Positions 31,366-39,790 of a DNA stretch of 41,727 nt are shown piece after piece. Source of the stretch: Bacteroidales bacterium (lineage in GTDB: Bacteria > Bacteroidota > Bacteroidia > Bacteroidales > Muribaculaceae); NCBI GenBank assembly GCA_019416425.1, contig DXXK01000066.1, forward strand, positions 1 to 41,727, written 5' to 3'. The notes below the pieces were generated by a model, which had not been told where the DNA came from, ran no database searches, and worked only from the letters and a program-made list of their open reading frames with translations. Both the position numbers and the translations under genes were made by a program. The first letter of the stretch is position 1. Every line of letters starts with the position of its first letter.

Positions 31366-32271
31366 GTGAGCAAAATTCTAAAGGTCAATAATGTCAGTGA
31401 CTATACACGCTGGATAGGAGCGGAATGCCCCCATCCGCTGATTTGCGTCATAAACTATTCCGAAGTCTCGCCACTACGCTACAGCCTGAACAACTACCGC
31501 GTCTATGGAATGTTCTTCCAGGACAGCAATCACGCCGAGCTGGTGTATGGACGCGGCAAGTATGACTATACCGACTGCTCGCTGATCTGCGTGGCCCCGG
31601 GTCAGATCGGAGGCAAGGAGGATGACGGGAACTATACCACCATCGGAGGATGGGCCGTGCTGTTCCATCCCGACCTGCTGCACGGCACGTATCTGGAGAA
31701 CGACATCCAGCGTTTCACCTTCTTCAACTACAGTGTCAACGAGGCCCTGTACATGTCGCCTGAGGAATACGAATTCATGGGTGCGGTGTTGCGCCGGATG
31801 CAGCAGGAGCTGCGGAATCCACGCGATGCCGAGCAGGACATGATCCTGGTCAGCTATCTGAACCTGTTGCTGATGTACTGCGAGCGGTTCTACAACCGTC
31901 AGTTCCAGACCCGCCGTCCCGAGTACAGCGACCTGTTGATTCGTTTCCAGGACTTCCTGCACAACTGGTATGCCGCGAAACGGCAATACACCGACGGCAT
32001 ACCGTCGGTGCAGGTCTGTGCCGAGGCGCTGTGCATGTCGCCCAACTATTTCAGCGACGTGATCAAGCGGCTGACCGGCGAGAAGGCCAGTCATTACATC
32101 CGCAACATGGTGGTACAGATGGCCAAGAACCTTATCGCCTCCGGATTGACCGTGGCCCAGGCGGCCTACGAGCTGGGCTTCGAGTACCCACAGCACCTGA
32201 CCCGTATGTTCAAGACCCACACCGGCATCTCCCCCAAGCAGTACCTCGCCTCTCTCCGCAAGCGGGACTGA
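31366..32271 (+). CDS. AraC-family transcriptional regulator
   Basis: The 301-residue product has an N-terminal cupin-like sensing part (LKVNNVSDYTRWIGAECPHPLICVINY...) and a C-terminal double helix-turn-helix (about 205-298): VQVCAEALCMSPNYFSDVIKRLTGEKASHYIRNMV, VAQAAYELGFEYPQHLTRMFKTHTGISPKQYLAS. The family sequence begins directly at the GTG (31366), and an in-frame TAA overlaps the -7 box just upstream, so GTG is the only good start. It probably controls the divergent decarboxylase-cupin gene, 111 bp away. Only 2 bp separate its stop from the convergent phosphoesterase. Confidence 0.9.
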   Translation: MSKILKVNNVSDYTRWIGAECPHPLICVINYSEVSPLRYSLNNYRVYGMFFQDSNHAELVYGRGKYDYTDCSLICVAPGQIGGKEDDGNYTTIGGWAVLFHPDLLHGTYLENDIQRFTFFNYSVNEALYMSPEEYEFMGAVLRRMQQELRNPRDAEQDMILVSYLNLLLMYCERFYNRQFQTRRPEYSDLLIRFQDFLHNWYAAKRQYTDGIPSVQVCAEALCMSPNYFSDVIKRLTGEKASHYIRNMVVQMAKNLIASGLTVAQAAYELGFEYPQHLTRMFKTHTGISPKQYLASLRKRD

Positions 32272-32273
32272 GT

Positions 32274-33032
32274 TTAGAACCAGCCGGTGTCTTCGGGAAG
32301 GTCGGGAGTGGTCTTCACGGTCACGGCTTCTATGTTGCCGTTCTCGTCAATCTTGAATGCCTGGTGACAGTCAAGGCAGGCGAAATTGTCCTTGATGATG
32401 GGTTTGTTGAGCTGTGTATGGCCGAACACATAGAAGTCGGCGCCGTCGATAAAATGACATGTCGCAGTCTCGTTCACATCCGCCCATACCGGGGAACCGC
32501 AGACATCGCAGCCTCCGCGCAGGCGTGACGCACGTGCCCAGATATCGCCTATCTCACGGCGATGGTCCTTGAAATTGACAATCATGTCGCGCATCTTGGG
32601 ACGCAGCTCGTCCAGATCGGAAGGCATACCGGTATACTCACACCACTCCTTGAAGATGGGAGCGTGACTGAACAGGTAGCGTTTGCCACCGATCTGGCGC
32701 ATTGTCGAAAAATCGAACAGGTCGGCGTTGTCAAGAATTTTCCTTATGACCTTATCCTCCGCCCATCTGTCCTTACGTCCCCAGTCGTTGCCGGTCAGGT
32801 AATGCAGGTCATGGTTGCCCAGCAGCAACGTCACGTTTGGATGCTGACGTGCATAATCCAGGATTTCCTTGAAATTAATGTATGCGTCATGCGACGTTAT
32901 ATACTCCAGCGCGTAATATGGATCCAAATAGTCACCCAGAAAGATAACGTCAGCCTCCGGGTATTTCTCGACAGCCTCTTTCCAAAACGTGCGGCCATGG
33001 ATATCCGGTATCACTATTGTTTCCTTACTCAT
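32274..33032 (-). CDS. Calcineurin-like metallophosphoesterase with zinc-binding insert
   Basis: The 252-residue product carries IPDIHGRTFW (8-17), FLGDYLDPYY (31-40), LLLGNHDLHY (about 69-78), LFSHAPI (about 120-126) and VFGHTQ (about 202-207), the complete metal-binding set, closest to the serine/threonine phosphatase-like branch. A CDVCGSPVW segment at about 175-183 and CLDCHQAF near 219-226 provide two CxxC pairs, which may hold a structural zinc. The substrate is unknown. It is not related closely to the pair at 2.0-3.4 kb. It is convergent with the AraC gene and separated by about 280 bp from the HicB-like gene. Confidence 0.82.
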   Translation of the reverse strand: MSKETIVIPDIHGRTFWKEAVEKYPEADVIFLGDYLDPYYALEYITSHDAYINFKEILDYARQHPNVTLLLGNHDLHYLTGNDWGRKDRWAEDKVIRKILDNADLFDFSTMRQIGGKRYLFSHAPIFKEWCEYTGMPSDLDELRPKMRDMIVNFKDHRREIGDIWARASRLRGGCDVCGSPVWADVNETATCHFIDGADFYVFGHTQLNKPIIKDNFACLDCHQAFKIDENGNIEAVTVKTTPDLPEDTGWF

Positions 33033-33183
33033 AGTATTTTATATTAATGGTTATATACAGTTCCAAAGATGGTTATCAGATGACAAAGTCACTTTGAAGT
33101 TTTTTGACAGCCTGCACATAGCCCTTTGCCTGTCAACCTCGTTTCTATGCAAATTTACAAAAAATTCTGATATAAACAAATCA
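33033..33183. other. Intergenic region, nothing specific seen
   Basis: No gene, strong hairpin or consensus -7 box for the phosphoesterase gene was recognised here. Confidence 0.4.
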
Positions 33184-33215
33184 TTTGCTTTGTAACTATA
33201 AAACAGTTACCTTTG
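33184..33215 (+). promoter_or_regulatory. Promoter with internal inverted repeat before the HicB-like gene
   Basis: TTTG at 33184-33187 and TACCTTTG at 33208-33215 are exactly 20 nt apart. The spacer holds GTAACT-N7-AGTTAC (33192-33210), a perfect 6-bp-arm inverted repeat that a repressor dimer could occupy. The predicted leader is about 95 nt. Confidence 0.6.
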
Positions 33216-33316
33216 CAATAACACGCTTATGCAGCCCATAAACCTCATCCAGGCAGCATTGTTAAACCCTATGTAATGAAACAAGTTTATGAATTTCTAA
33301 ATAACAACAAGTTGAT

Positions 33317-33535
33317 ATGAATAATATGAATTATAAGGGGTATATCGGGAGCATCGAAGTAAGCGAAGAGGACAACTGCCTGTTCGGTAAAGTGCTTGCT
33401 CTTCCCAATGACACAATGATCAGCTACGATGGACAAACAGTGGCTGAACTCCGAGAGGATTTTCACGGTGCGGTTGACGACTATCTTGCCATGTGCAAAG
33501 CAGAAGGCATAGAGCCGCGGCTTTGTTATGTATAA
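33317..33535 (+). CDS. Shortened HicB-like antitoxin protein
   Basis: The 72-residue product matches the N-terminal partially degraded RNase H-like domain of HicB antitoxins: YKGYIGSIEVSEEDNCLFGKVLALPNDTMISYDGQTVAELREDFHGAVDDYLAMCKAEG. Full-length relatives (about 110 residues) go on with a ribbon-helix-helix DNA-binding part after EPRLCY; here the frame stops. No HicA toxin gene flanks it. It is either a 3'-truncated remnant or an orphan immunity-like domain. A perfect promoter with an internal inverted repeat lies 100 bp upstream. Continued reading in the other two frames did not give a clear ribbon-helix-helix. Confidence 0.75.
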   Translation: MNNMNYKGYIGSIEVSEEDNCLFGKVLALPNDTMISYDGQTVAELREDFHGAVDDYLAMCKAEGIEPRLCYV

Positions 33536-33621
33536 AGGGGCATTATGGATTTTATCATAGATTCAATCCAGTTGAATAGTGCGATCAAATCTATAATCAA
33601 TAAACCCTGCACTCAACCAGT

Positions 33622-33675
33622 ATCCACTTTTTAGTGTTATATATATGATAAATCCAATTTTATAGTGTAATTTTG
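33622..33675 (+). promoter_or_regulatory. Promoter and tandem operator candidates of the MqsR/Panacea module
   Basis: Two related sequences, ATCCACTTTTTAGTGTTAT (33622-33640) and ATCCAATTTTATAGTGTAAT (33652-33671), lie 30 bp apart as direct repeats. The second overlaps the -7 box TAATTTTG (33668-33675), 24 nt before the toxin ATG. This is a natural place for autorepression by the antitoxin. Confidence 0.5.
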
Positions 33676-33698
33676 CGTTATAATTATCAATTGTAGCC

Positions 33699-34052
33699 AT
33701 GATTACAATCAAGACAGAACAGGAGGTCGAAGCATTCTTACGAGAATTCAGGCCGAAGTTAAGCATCTGGGGTATAATATTTATTCATAGAGACAAGAAT
33801 GAAGAAGCCCTGAAAGCATTGGGTATAACCCCTTTGGCCCGTGAGGAGATTATCAAAAAGATAGAGAAGGAAGATTACTCCCATTCTATAATCCAGGAAT
33901 CTTCATTCGGGGACCTGTGGGTGTTCGGCAAAGATTACGATGGTACTGAGCTTTATATCAAGATATCAATGGGGGTGCCGGGAAGCAATACCATCTGTAT
34001 ATCGTTTCACGAAGCGGAGCATCCGTTGGATTATCCATTAAAAAGAAAGTAA
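33699..34052 (+). CDS. MqsR-like toxin (candidate)
   Basis: The 117-residue product ends GDLWVFGKDYDGTELYIKISMG, then TICISFHEAEHPLDY, which follows the LYLKI...IVSFKE ending of MqsR/RelE-fold ribonuclease toxins; an earlier ALGITPLAREEIIKKIEKEDYSHS matches the helix after which MqsR enters its beta-sheet. MqsR cleaves mRNA at GCU-type sites, but I cannot verify catalytic residues here. The gene lies 2 bp before a large antitoxin with an MqsA-like N-terminus and a Panacea domain. That context is the main support. Other toxin folds also pair with Panacea antitoxins. Confidence 0.65.
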   Translation: MITIKTEQEVEAFLREFRPKLSIWGIIFIHRDKNEEALKALGITPLAREEIIKKIEKEDYSHSIIQESSFGDLWVFGKDYDGTELYIKISMGVPGSNTICISFHEAEHPLDYPLKRK

Positions 34053-34054
34053 AA

Positions 34055-35056
34055 ATGGAAACATATGTAGATATCAAAAGTCCTTTTACCGGAGGAAAGG
34101 TTAAAGAAATCTGCACAACGGAAGTCAAGGATTTCCGCAAGGAGAAATATACGGTACATGTGCGTTATTATATATGCGAAGACACAGGTGAACAGTTTAC
34201 AACTACCGAACAGGATTCGCTTTTATTCAATGATCTTTACGCACAATACCGCATCAGACATGGCATACCATTTCCCGACGAGATAAAGGATATTCGCAAC
34301 AGATACAACCTTAATTATTCACAGATAACCCGCATCTTAGGATTCGGCGCAAATCAGTATGCAAAATATGAGACTGGCGAAATGCCGTCAGAATCCAACG
34401 GCAAAATGATTGCGGCAATCAGGGACAAGAATGTACTGTTGAGTATCCTGAAAAACTGCAAGGGAAACTTTCAACCTTTGGAATATGACAGAATTCTCGC
34501 ATCCGTTATCATGAGTGGTGAAAAGATGGACGAGAACGAATCCCTTCAACGGATAATATACACAAACACTGGCCGAAACATATTAAATGGTTACGGAAGT
34601 ACAAGTGTCGCCAAACTTTTCGATATGGTACGGTATATTGTGTCCAAGCATGGCGAAGTATTTCCTACCAAATTGAATAAGCTGATGTTTTACTGTGACT
34701 TCTGCAATTACCGCAAAATCGGGCAGTCAATCAGTGGCCTGCAATACCGGGCGGTGAATTTCGGTCCTGTTCCAAACCATTATGCAACCATCTATGACAA
34801 TGTGCCTGACCTTGACAAACGGTTGATAGAGGCTCATGATATGGTCAGCACAATCCTCTCATGTTCCGTGGACTCTGATTTCAATGAGCTGTCAAGTTTT
34901 GAAAAAGACACGATTGACTATGTGGTTGCAAAACTAAAGCATCTTAGTGTGTCCGAAATAATCGCAGCCAGTCATAAGGAAGGTTGCTGGACAAAATATT
35001 CGGCCGAGCATTCGATAATTCCCTATGATGAATCCTTTGAATTGAAATTGATATAG
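34055..35056 (+). CDS. MqsA/Panacea (SocA-like) antitoxin
   Basis: The 333-residue product has three parts. Residues 1-75 resemble the MqsA zinc ribbon (SPFTGGKVKEICTTEVKDFRKEKYTVHVRYYICEDTGEQF), but the expected CxxC positions read S-P-F-T and C-E-D-T, so zinc binding is probably lost. Residues about 75-115 form an XRE-like helix-turn-helix (DEIKDIRNRYNLNYSQITRILGFGANQYAKYETGEMPS). From about 180 to 310 is a Panacea/SocA domain (LFDMVRYIVSKHGEVFPTKLNKLMFYCDF, GLQYRAVNFGPVP). Panacea domains neutralise many unrelated toxins. It lies 2 bp after the MqsR-like gene and probably represses the pair. Confidence 0.85.
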   Translation: METYVDIKSPFTGGKVKEICTTEVKDFRKEKYTVHVRYYICEDTGEQFTTTEQDSLLFNDLYAQYRIRHGIPFPDEIKDIRNRYNLNYSQITRILGFGANQYAKYETGEMPSESNGKMIAAIRDKNVLLSILKNCKGNFQPLEYDRILASVIMSGEKMDENESLQRIIYTNTGRNILNGYGSTSVAKLFDMVRYIVSKHGEVFPTKLNKLMFYCDFCNYRKIGQSISGLQYRAVNFGPVPNHYATIYDNVPDLDKRLIEAHDMVSTILSCSVDSDFNELSSFEKDTIDYVVAKLKHLSVSEIIAASHKEGCWTKYSAEHSIIPYDESFELKLI

Positions 35057-35100
35057 GGGAAAATAACCCTACATCGGACAGAACTTCGTTCCAAAAAAAT

Positions 35101-35128
35101 CGGCGCATCCATCTGGGTGGATGCGTCG
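35101..35128 (-). terminator. Intrinsic terminator of the GH2 operon
   Basis: CGGCGCATCCA (35101-35111) pairs with TGGATGCGTCG (35118-35128) except for one G-U position. On the minus strand the stem is followed by seven T residues. It ends the Sel1-ADP-ribosylglycohydrolase-GH2 transcript and may also slow plus-strand readthrough from the antitoxin gene. Confidence 0.75.
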
Positions 35129-35146
35129 GATTCATTTTATGAGGAG

Positions 35147-37525
35147 TTACTTCGAGAGGATGCTGATCTCGCGGGTGATGGAATTCGTGCCGGAGGTCGG
35201 AGCGGCGGTAACCGTAACCACGGCGGAGCCGGGAGTTCCGGAATTACGGAACACAGCCAGAGCACGGCCTTTCCAGGCATGGTGGGTGCTGTCGTAATAT
35301 GGATCGTTATCCTTGATGTCGGCATTGCCCAGGGCCATCAACGAAACCGGGCCATTCGCGGTAACAGTCAACGCATTGTCGGCAACCGGAACTACGTCGC
35401 CATCCTTATCGACACATTCAATCGTCACAAATGCCATATCCTGCCCATCGGCCGAGATCTCCCTGCGGTCAGCCGTCAATCGGATGTCTGCTACCTCTCC
35501 AGCCGTCTTCAGCGTGACGGTTCCCATCACGCGGTCGCCTTCGATTCCCTCGGCAACAAGCGTACCCGGGGCGTAATCCACAGTAAAGGTCGCCTTCATC
35601 TCATCCGCAGCCTTCTTCCCTATCAGCTTGCCGTCCTGATACAGACGCACCCTCGGATAACGGGTATAGACCTCTACATCAATCGGCTTGCCCTCATGAC
35701 CGGCCCAGTTCCAGCTATGGAACGTAGGCCATGTGCCCCACATGGTGGTCTTGACCTTACCCTTGTAGCCATCAGGCTCACGCACGGCCATATACAGTTT
35801 CTCGCCATCCTCGTTCCACAGCATCGAGCGGTAATGACTTATCGGCTTGCGCAGACCGGTCAGGTCCACATCGCCGCAATAGGCGGCATGCCAGGGGTAC
35901 AGCGGACGGTGGAAATGCTCGCCCTCCACGTCTCCCTCATAATACCAGCGGCCAATACCCGACTCGCCGATATAATCAAGGCCGGTCCAGACAAAATCGC
36001 CGATAACGTATGGATGGTCCTTAGCCATACGGTAGTTGGCCCAGGCATCCTTGGGATATGACTCAGTCTGCATCATCACGCGGCCGGGCACTCGCTCATG
36101 GTCACCTTCCGCCTTATGGATCATGTAATTATATCCGACTATATCGTGCTGAGCAGCCAACGGGTCATAAATCTCCCAATCGGAATCCCAGGCTGCGAGT
36201 GCCTGGGTCACAGGACGCGTCGGGTCAATCGATTTGCAGACGCCGGCCAGCATGGCTGCATCCTTGACAGCCTGAGGCGTCTTGCGCTCGATAATCTCGT
36301 TTCCGATACTCCAGCAGATTATCGAGGGATGGTTGCGGTCGCGCATCACCATGGCGGCGGCATCCTTCGCGGCCCATTCGTCGAACAGCAGATGATAGTC
36401 CTTGTCGTTCTTGGCGTCGCGCCATGCATCGAACGCCTCGTCGATCACGAGCATGCCCAGAACATCGCAGGCGTTCAGGAACTCCTCGGACGGTATGTTG
36501 TGCGAGGTACGCACGGCGTTGAATCCAGCATCCTTCATCATCTCCACCTTGCGGCGCTCGGCTCGGTCGTAAGCCGCCGCTCCGAGGATGCCGTTGTCAT
36601 GGTGCACGCAAGCGCCGTTCAGAAGGACAGGCTTGCCGTTGAGACGGAAACCATCGGTGGCCGACCATGCAATGGTCCGGAATCCGAACGGTTGCTCCAC
36701 GGTATCGATGGTCTTCCCGTTATCCTTGACCGTTACCCTCGCGGTGTACAGGTTCGGGCTTTCGGGGCTCCAGGCCTTGGCCTGCGGAACCGTCAAAGTC
36801 ATTTTGACCTTACCATCTGTCCACGGCTTCAGCCTAACAGTCTCCGTCTTGCTGACGCCATCCACTTCAGCCGTCACGCTTAATGTACGTTCCTTCTCCG
36901 AACCGTTCTCCACATTCACGGTGATGTCGGCCGTATGCAGGTCCGGCGTCTGGATACCAACACCCCAGTCAGCCAGGCAGACATTCGGAGTCTCGACCAG
37001 CCACACGTTGCGGAATATTCCCGAGCCGGTATACCATCGACTGTTCTTCTGGTTGGAATTGTCCACGCGGACCGCGATAGCATTGCTGCCCTTCCGCAGG
37101 TACGGTGTGATGTCCACGAAGAACGAGGTATATCCGTAGGGATGGCTGCCGGCCAGCTGGCCGTTGACATAGACCTCCGGACGCTCGTACGCGCCCTCGA
37201 AGTACAGCTTCACCTTACGGTCGCGTGACAGTTTCTTCATGTCCAGGTCCGTGCGGTACCATGCCAGGCCCGCGGGCAGATAACCGCCGTCGTTGCCGGG
37301 AGCGGCTTTCCGGTCGAATGGATGTAGAATGCTCCAGTCGTGAGGCAGCCTCACGTCCTGCCACCGGCTATCGGCGATGGCGCCAACGGATCGGGGACTT
37401 GTCAGGCTATCCGTCAGATGGAATTGCCAGTTATCGTTGAAAAGCGATTTCCTTCCCGAAGCGGTCATGGATGCCGATACAGCCACCAGACAGGCGCCAA
37501 GCAATATCTTCTTAATCATTTTCAT
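35147..37525 (-). CDS. GH2-family beta-glycosidase (beta-galactosidase-like)
   Basis: The 792-residue product has a Sec signal (KILLGACLVAVSASMTASG), then the GH2 sugar-binding domain (DNWQFHL, LPHDWSI, GVAYERP-like GAYERPEVYVNGQLAGSHPYGYTSF), an immunoglobulin-like domain, and the TIM barrel with acid/base Glu410 in WSIGNEIIE and nucleophile Glu488 in MMQTESYP. C-terminal DUF4982-like and beta-sandwich domains follow (about 600-790). Such exported GH2 enzymes act in the periplasm on beta-galactosides or beta-glucuronides; the exact sugar is not readable. It is the last gene of a minus-strand operon, 44 bp after the ADP-ribosylglycohydrolase. Confidence 0.88.
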   Translation of the reverse strand: MKMIKKILLGACLVAVSASMTASGRKSLFNDNWQFHLTDSLTSPRSVGAIADSRWQDVRLPHDWSILHPFDRKAAPGNDGGYLPAGLAWYRTDLDMKKLSRDRKVKLYFEGAYERPEVYVNGQLAGSHPYGYTSFFVDITPYLRKGSNAIAVRVDNSNQKNSRWYTGSGIFRNVWLVETPNVCLADWGVGIQTPDLHTADITVNVENGSEKERTLSVTAEVDGVSKTETVRLKPWTDGKVKMTLTVPQAKAWSPESPNLYTARVTVKDNGKTIDTVEQPFGFRTIAWSATDGFRLNGKPVLLNGACVHHDNGILGAAAYDRAERRKVEMMKDAGFNAVRTSHNIPSEEFLNACDVLGMLVIDEAFDAWRDAKNDKDYHLLFDEWAAKDAAAMVMRDRNHPSIICWSIGNEIIERKTPQAVKDAAMLAGVCKSIDPTRPVTQALAAWDSDWEIYDPLAAQHDIVGYNYMIHKAEGDHERVPGRVMMQTESYPKDAWANYRMAKDHPYVIGDFVWTGLDYIGESGIGRWYYEGDVEGEHFHRPLYPWHAAYCGDVDLTGLRKPISHYRSMLWNEDGEKLYMAVREPDGYKGKVKTTMWGTWPTFHSWNWAGHEGKPIDVEVYTRYPRVRLYQDGKLIGKKAADEMKATFTVDYAPGTLVAEGIEGDRVMGTVTLKTAGEVADIRLTADRREISADGQDMAFVTIECVDKDGDVVPVADNALTVTANGPVSLMALGNADIKDNDPYYDSTHHAWKGRALAVFRNSGTPGSAVVTVTAAPTSGTNSITREISILSK

Positions 37526-37569
37526 GGTGTTAATATATTACCTAACGCCCCTTACAACGTATCTATTGC

Positions 37570-38619
37570 CTACACAAGCGCATCGGCGGTGTCAAGGAGC
37601 AGATCCTTCAGCAGGATGTCTCGGGTGAACTTGTCGGGCAACGCCTCGTAACCCAAGATCGCGCCGATGATGTTTCCGGCGACTGCACCGGTGGAATCGC
37701 TGTCGCCGCCGTGGTTCACTGCGCAGATCATGCAGTCGTTGAAGTCGTCGATATGACGAAGCACCGAGAACACGGCAATCGCCAGGGTCTCCTCGGCAAC
37801 CCAGCCGCCGCCGAGACCGTTCTCGATAATCTCCCAATCCTGAAGTCTGCTATTCTCCAACCTCAATGCCATGGCGATGATTTTCTTGAACTCATCCATA
37901 GCGGGCGCGGACTCACCATAGACCTCCGTGACGATCTCCAGGGAGCTATTGACAATCTCCTTAAATGTCGCGGTATCGGCTGTTTCGGCCATCACGCACA
38001 ACTGAACCATCACAGCCAGCGCTGCCGACGAATATGTGCTGAGCGGATGGAGGTGGGTCAGTTCCGCCGCCTCCCCTGCCAGACGGGCTGTATGTTGCAA
38101 CGGCCAGTTGTGGGTTGCACCGTACTGACCGATCGGAGCCACGCGCATCACGCCGCCGCAGCCCTTGCTGGCGTTGTCAGGCTCCTTTCCGCTGTTGATG
38201 GCGAACAACGCCGACAGGCATGTGTTGCCCGGAGCCCGACGCTGGTTCAGTTCCGGAATCTTGACAAGCTCCGACTCATAGCCGATCTTTACCTTCCTGC
38301 CGACCTGATGGGAGAACCAGGCAAGATAGGCCCGGCAGATAGCTGGGACTATCGGGGCGTCATTCCTTACAGCCTCCAGCAGTCCTTCGGCCGTGTAAAG
38401 GGTCATCTGGGTGTCGTCCGAGAACTGGGCCTTGTCACGCTTGCCGATGATCCAAGGGTATCTCAAATCATACTTCGTGATTCCATCCTCTCCGTATTGA
38501 ATCTGTATCTCGCGGAAGGAATATATGAACTCGACGGGATAGCCGAACGCATCCCCTATGGCGCCCCCTACCAGCGAGCCCCTGATCTTATCCTTTAATT
38601 TCTCTGTCGTCATGATCAT
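37570..38619 (-). CDS. ADP-ribosylglycohydrolase family protein
   Basis: The 349-residue product has the ARH/DraG fold signatures: IRGSLVGGAIGDAFGYPVEF at the start, QFSDDTQMTL (about 65-74) with the first metal-binding residues, KGCGGVMRVAPIG (about 152-164) and NHGGDSDSTGAVAGNIIGA (about 304-322) with the second set. These enzymes remove ADP-ribose from proteins, nucleic acids or small molecules using two magnesium ions. No signal peptide is seen, so it is cytosolic although both operon neighbours are exported. It starts 12 bp after the stop of the Sel1-like gene. Confidence 0.9.
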   Translation of the reverse strand: MIMTTEKLKDKIRGSLVGGAIGDAFGYPVEFIYSFREIQIQYGEDGITKYDLRYPWIIGKRDKAQFSDDTQMTLYTAEGLLEAVRNDAPIVPAICRAYLAWFSHQVGRKVKIGYESELVKIPELNQRRAPGNTCLSALFAINSGKEPDNASKGCGGVMRVAPIGQYGATHNWPLQHTARLAGEAAELTHLHPLSTYSSAALAVMVQLCVMAETADTATFKEIVNSSLEIVTEVYGESAPAMDEFKKIIAMALRLENSRLQDWEIIENGLGGGWVAEETLAIAVFSVLRHIDDFNDCMICAVNHGGDSDSTGAVAGNIIGAILGYEALPDKFTRDILLKDLLLDTADALV

Positions 38620-38631
38620 TCCATTATACTG

Positions 38632-39465
38632 TTATTCAGATATGCCTCCGATCTGTCGCAGCCTTAGATAGTCTTCTTCCGTCAGGCCCACCCAGCCGGA
38701 GGTCGGGTCGCTGGTACAATAATGGTACAGCAAACGGGCGCCATACTTGCTGAGAACACCATACTCGTCAGCCTTGAGCATGTATTCCACGGCTTTGCGT
38801 CTCTCCTCGGCATCATGTGCCCGCGTTTCCTCGGAATATCCGTCAGGAGTGTCGGACTTGATGGTGTCATGATACTTATCCGTTCCCAAAAATGAATACA
38901 TGTACGGAATCTTTCCCAATATCGGTGGTATCACTTCCGCAGGCTTGATCTTGACCGAGTCATTCGCATTGAATGCAATATATCCCAGACATGCTAACAA
39001 AGCGGCGTCCGGATCAGTATCGGGATCCGTCGCGTATTGCAGCACATCCTCCAACTCCATCTTCCCGCGGCAGTCCATTTCCTTTACCAGGATGTCTGCC
39101 GAGTGATATCCGACGCGGCTCAAGGCATCGACTGCTCCAGAGATGCAATCAAGCTTCTGACTCTCGATATAGTCAGGAATCCGCATGAACATCCCGAAGG
39201 GGTCGTCAGGATCCTTCTGAGCGACTTTCGTCATGTAGTCCTCCACATCCCTGCCGGCCAGGTTATAGTAGGCAAGAGCGTTTATAAAGCTTCGTTTCAA
39301 GCCTCCTTTGCCGTAGCGGTGACACTCCGCCAGAGCCTCGTAGGCCCACTTCTCGCCTTGACGTGCATGTTCCGTAAGATACGGAACCGAATCAAGCTTC
39401 TCATCGGCCCTGCCGGACATCGACGCCAGCAGAACGACCGCCATTAATATTATCAGTTTCTTCAT
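38632..39465 (-). CDS. Exported Sel1/TPR-like protein
   Basis: From ATG 39465 the product is 277 residues with a signal peptide KKLIILMAVVLLASMSGRA. The next part reads YLTEHARQGEKWAYEALAECHRYGKGGLKRSFINALAYYNLAGRD, a Sel1-type repeat, and a second similar block RRKAVEYMLKADEYGVLSKYGARLLYHYC sits near the C-terminus. It probably works as a periplasmic protein-binding scaffold. The frame is open 27 codons farther upstream, but the signal peptide marks the Met at 39465. It is the first gene of the operon with the ADP-ribosylglycohydrolase and GH2 genes. Confidence 0.75.
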   Translation of the reverse strand: MKKLIILMAVVLLASMSGRADEKLDSVPYLTEHARQGEKWAYEALAECHRYGKGGLKRSFINALAYYNLAGRDVEDYMTKVAQKDPDDPFGMFMRIPDYIESQKLDCISGAVDALSRVGYHSADILVKEMDCRGKMELEDVLQYATDPDTDPDAALLACLGYIAFNANDSVKIKPAEVIPPILGKIPYMYSFLGTDKYHDTIKSDTPDGYSEETRAHDAEERRKAVEYMLKADEYGVLSKYGARLLYHYCTSDPTSGWVGLTEEDYLRLRQIGGISE

Positions 39466-39511
39466 AGTGGTATTGTTTAAGGATAGTGAGTGTTTTGCCG
39501 ACATAAATCTA

Positions 39512-39790
39512 TCATACCGCAATCCAATCGACATGAGTGGCCTCATGAACCTCGGGAAGTTCGAGTTTGCCGAGCATAGTCTCGATTGCAGATTGGGGAA
39601 CGGCTTCTTCGCGTGCGTTGTTTCGCTCCAGAAGCGTCCGCCAGTCGGCTTCGAGATAGACTATGTGGGCGCGGGCCTTGTAACTCTCGAAAAGTGCGAC
39701 AAGCTGCTGGCGCATGGTCTGGGAGATGTTGGTGGCGTTCCAGACGAATGGCTGATGCCGACGCAGATATTCCTTTGCCAGTTCCATTGT
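39512..39790 (-). pseudogene. C-terminal remnant of a polynucleotide-kinase-like P-loop protein
   Basis: The frame reads ELAKEYLRRHQPFVWNATNIS, then QLVALFESYKARAHIVYLEADWRTLLERNNARE and LGKLELPEVHEATHV. This is the second half of AAA-type kinases of the Pnkp/T4 Pnk kind, where the WNATN and LLERNNAR blocks bind substrate and nucleotide. The P-loop half is missing. Upstream, in another frame, the DNA is a KptA fragment. The gene is therefore a 3' half joined to a foreign 5' piece and should be inactive. Confidence 0.65.

Noticed and set aside
35117..36061. Plus-strand open frame of 314 codons
   Set aside because: Antisense to the GH2 gene and crosses the terminator at 35101-35128.
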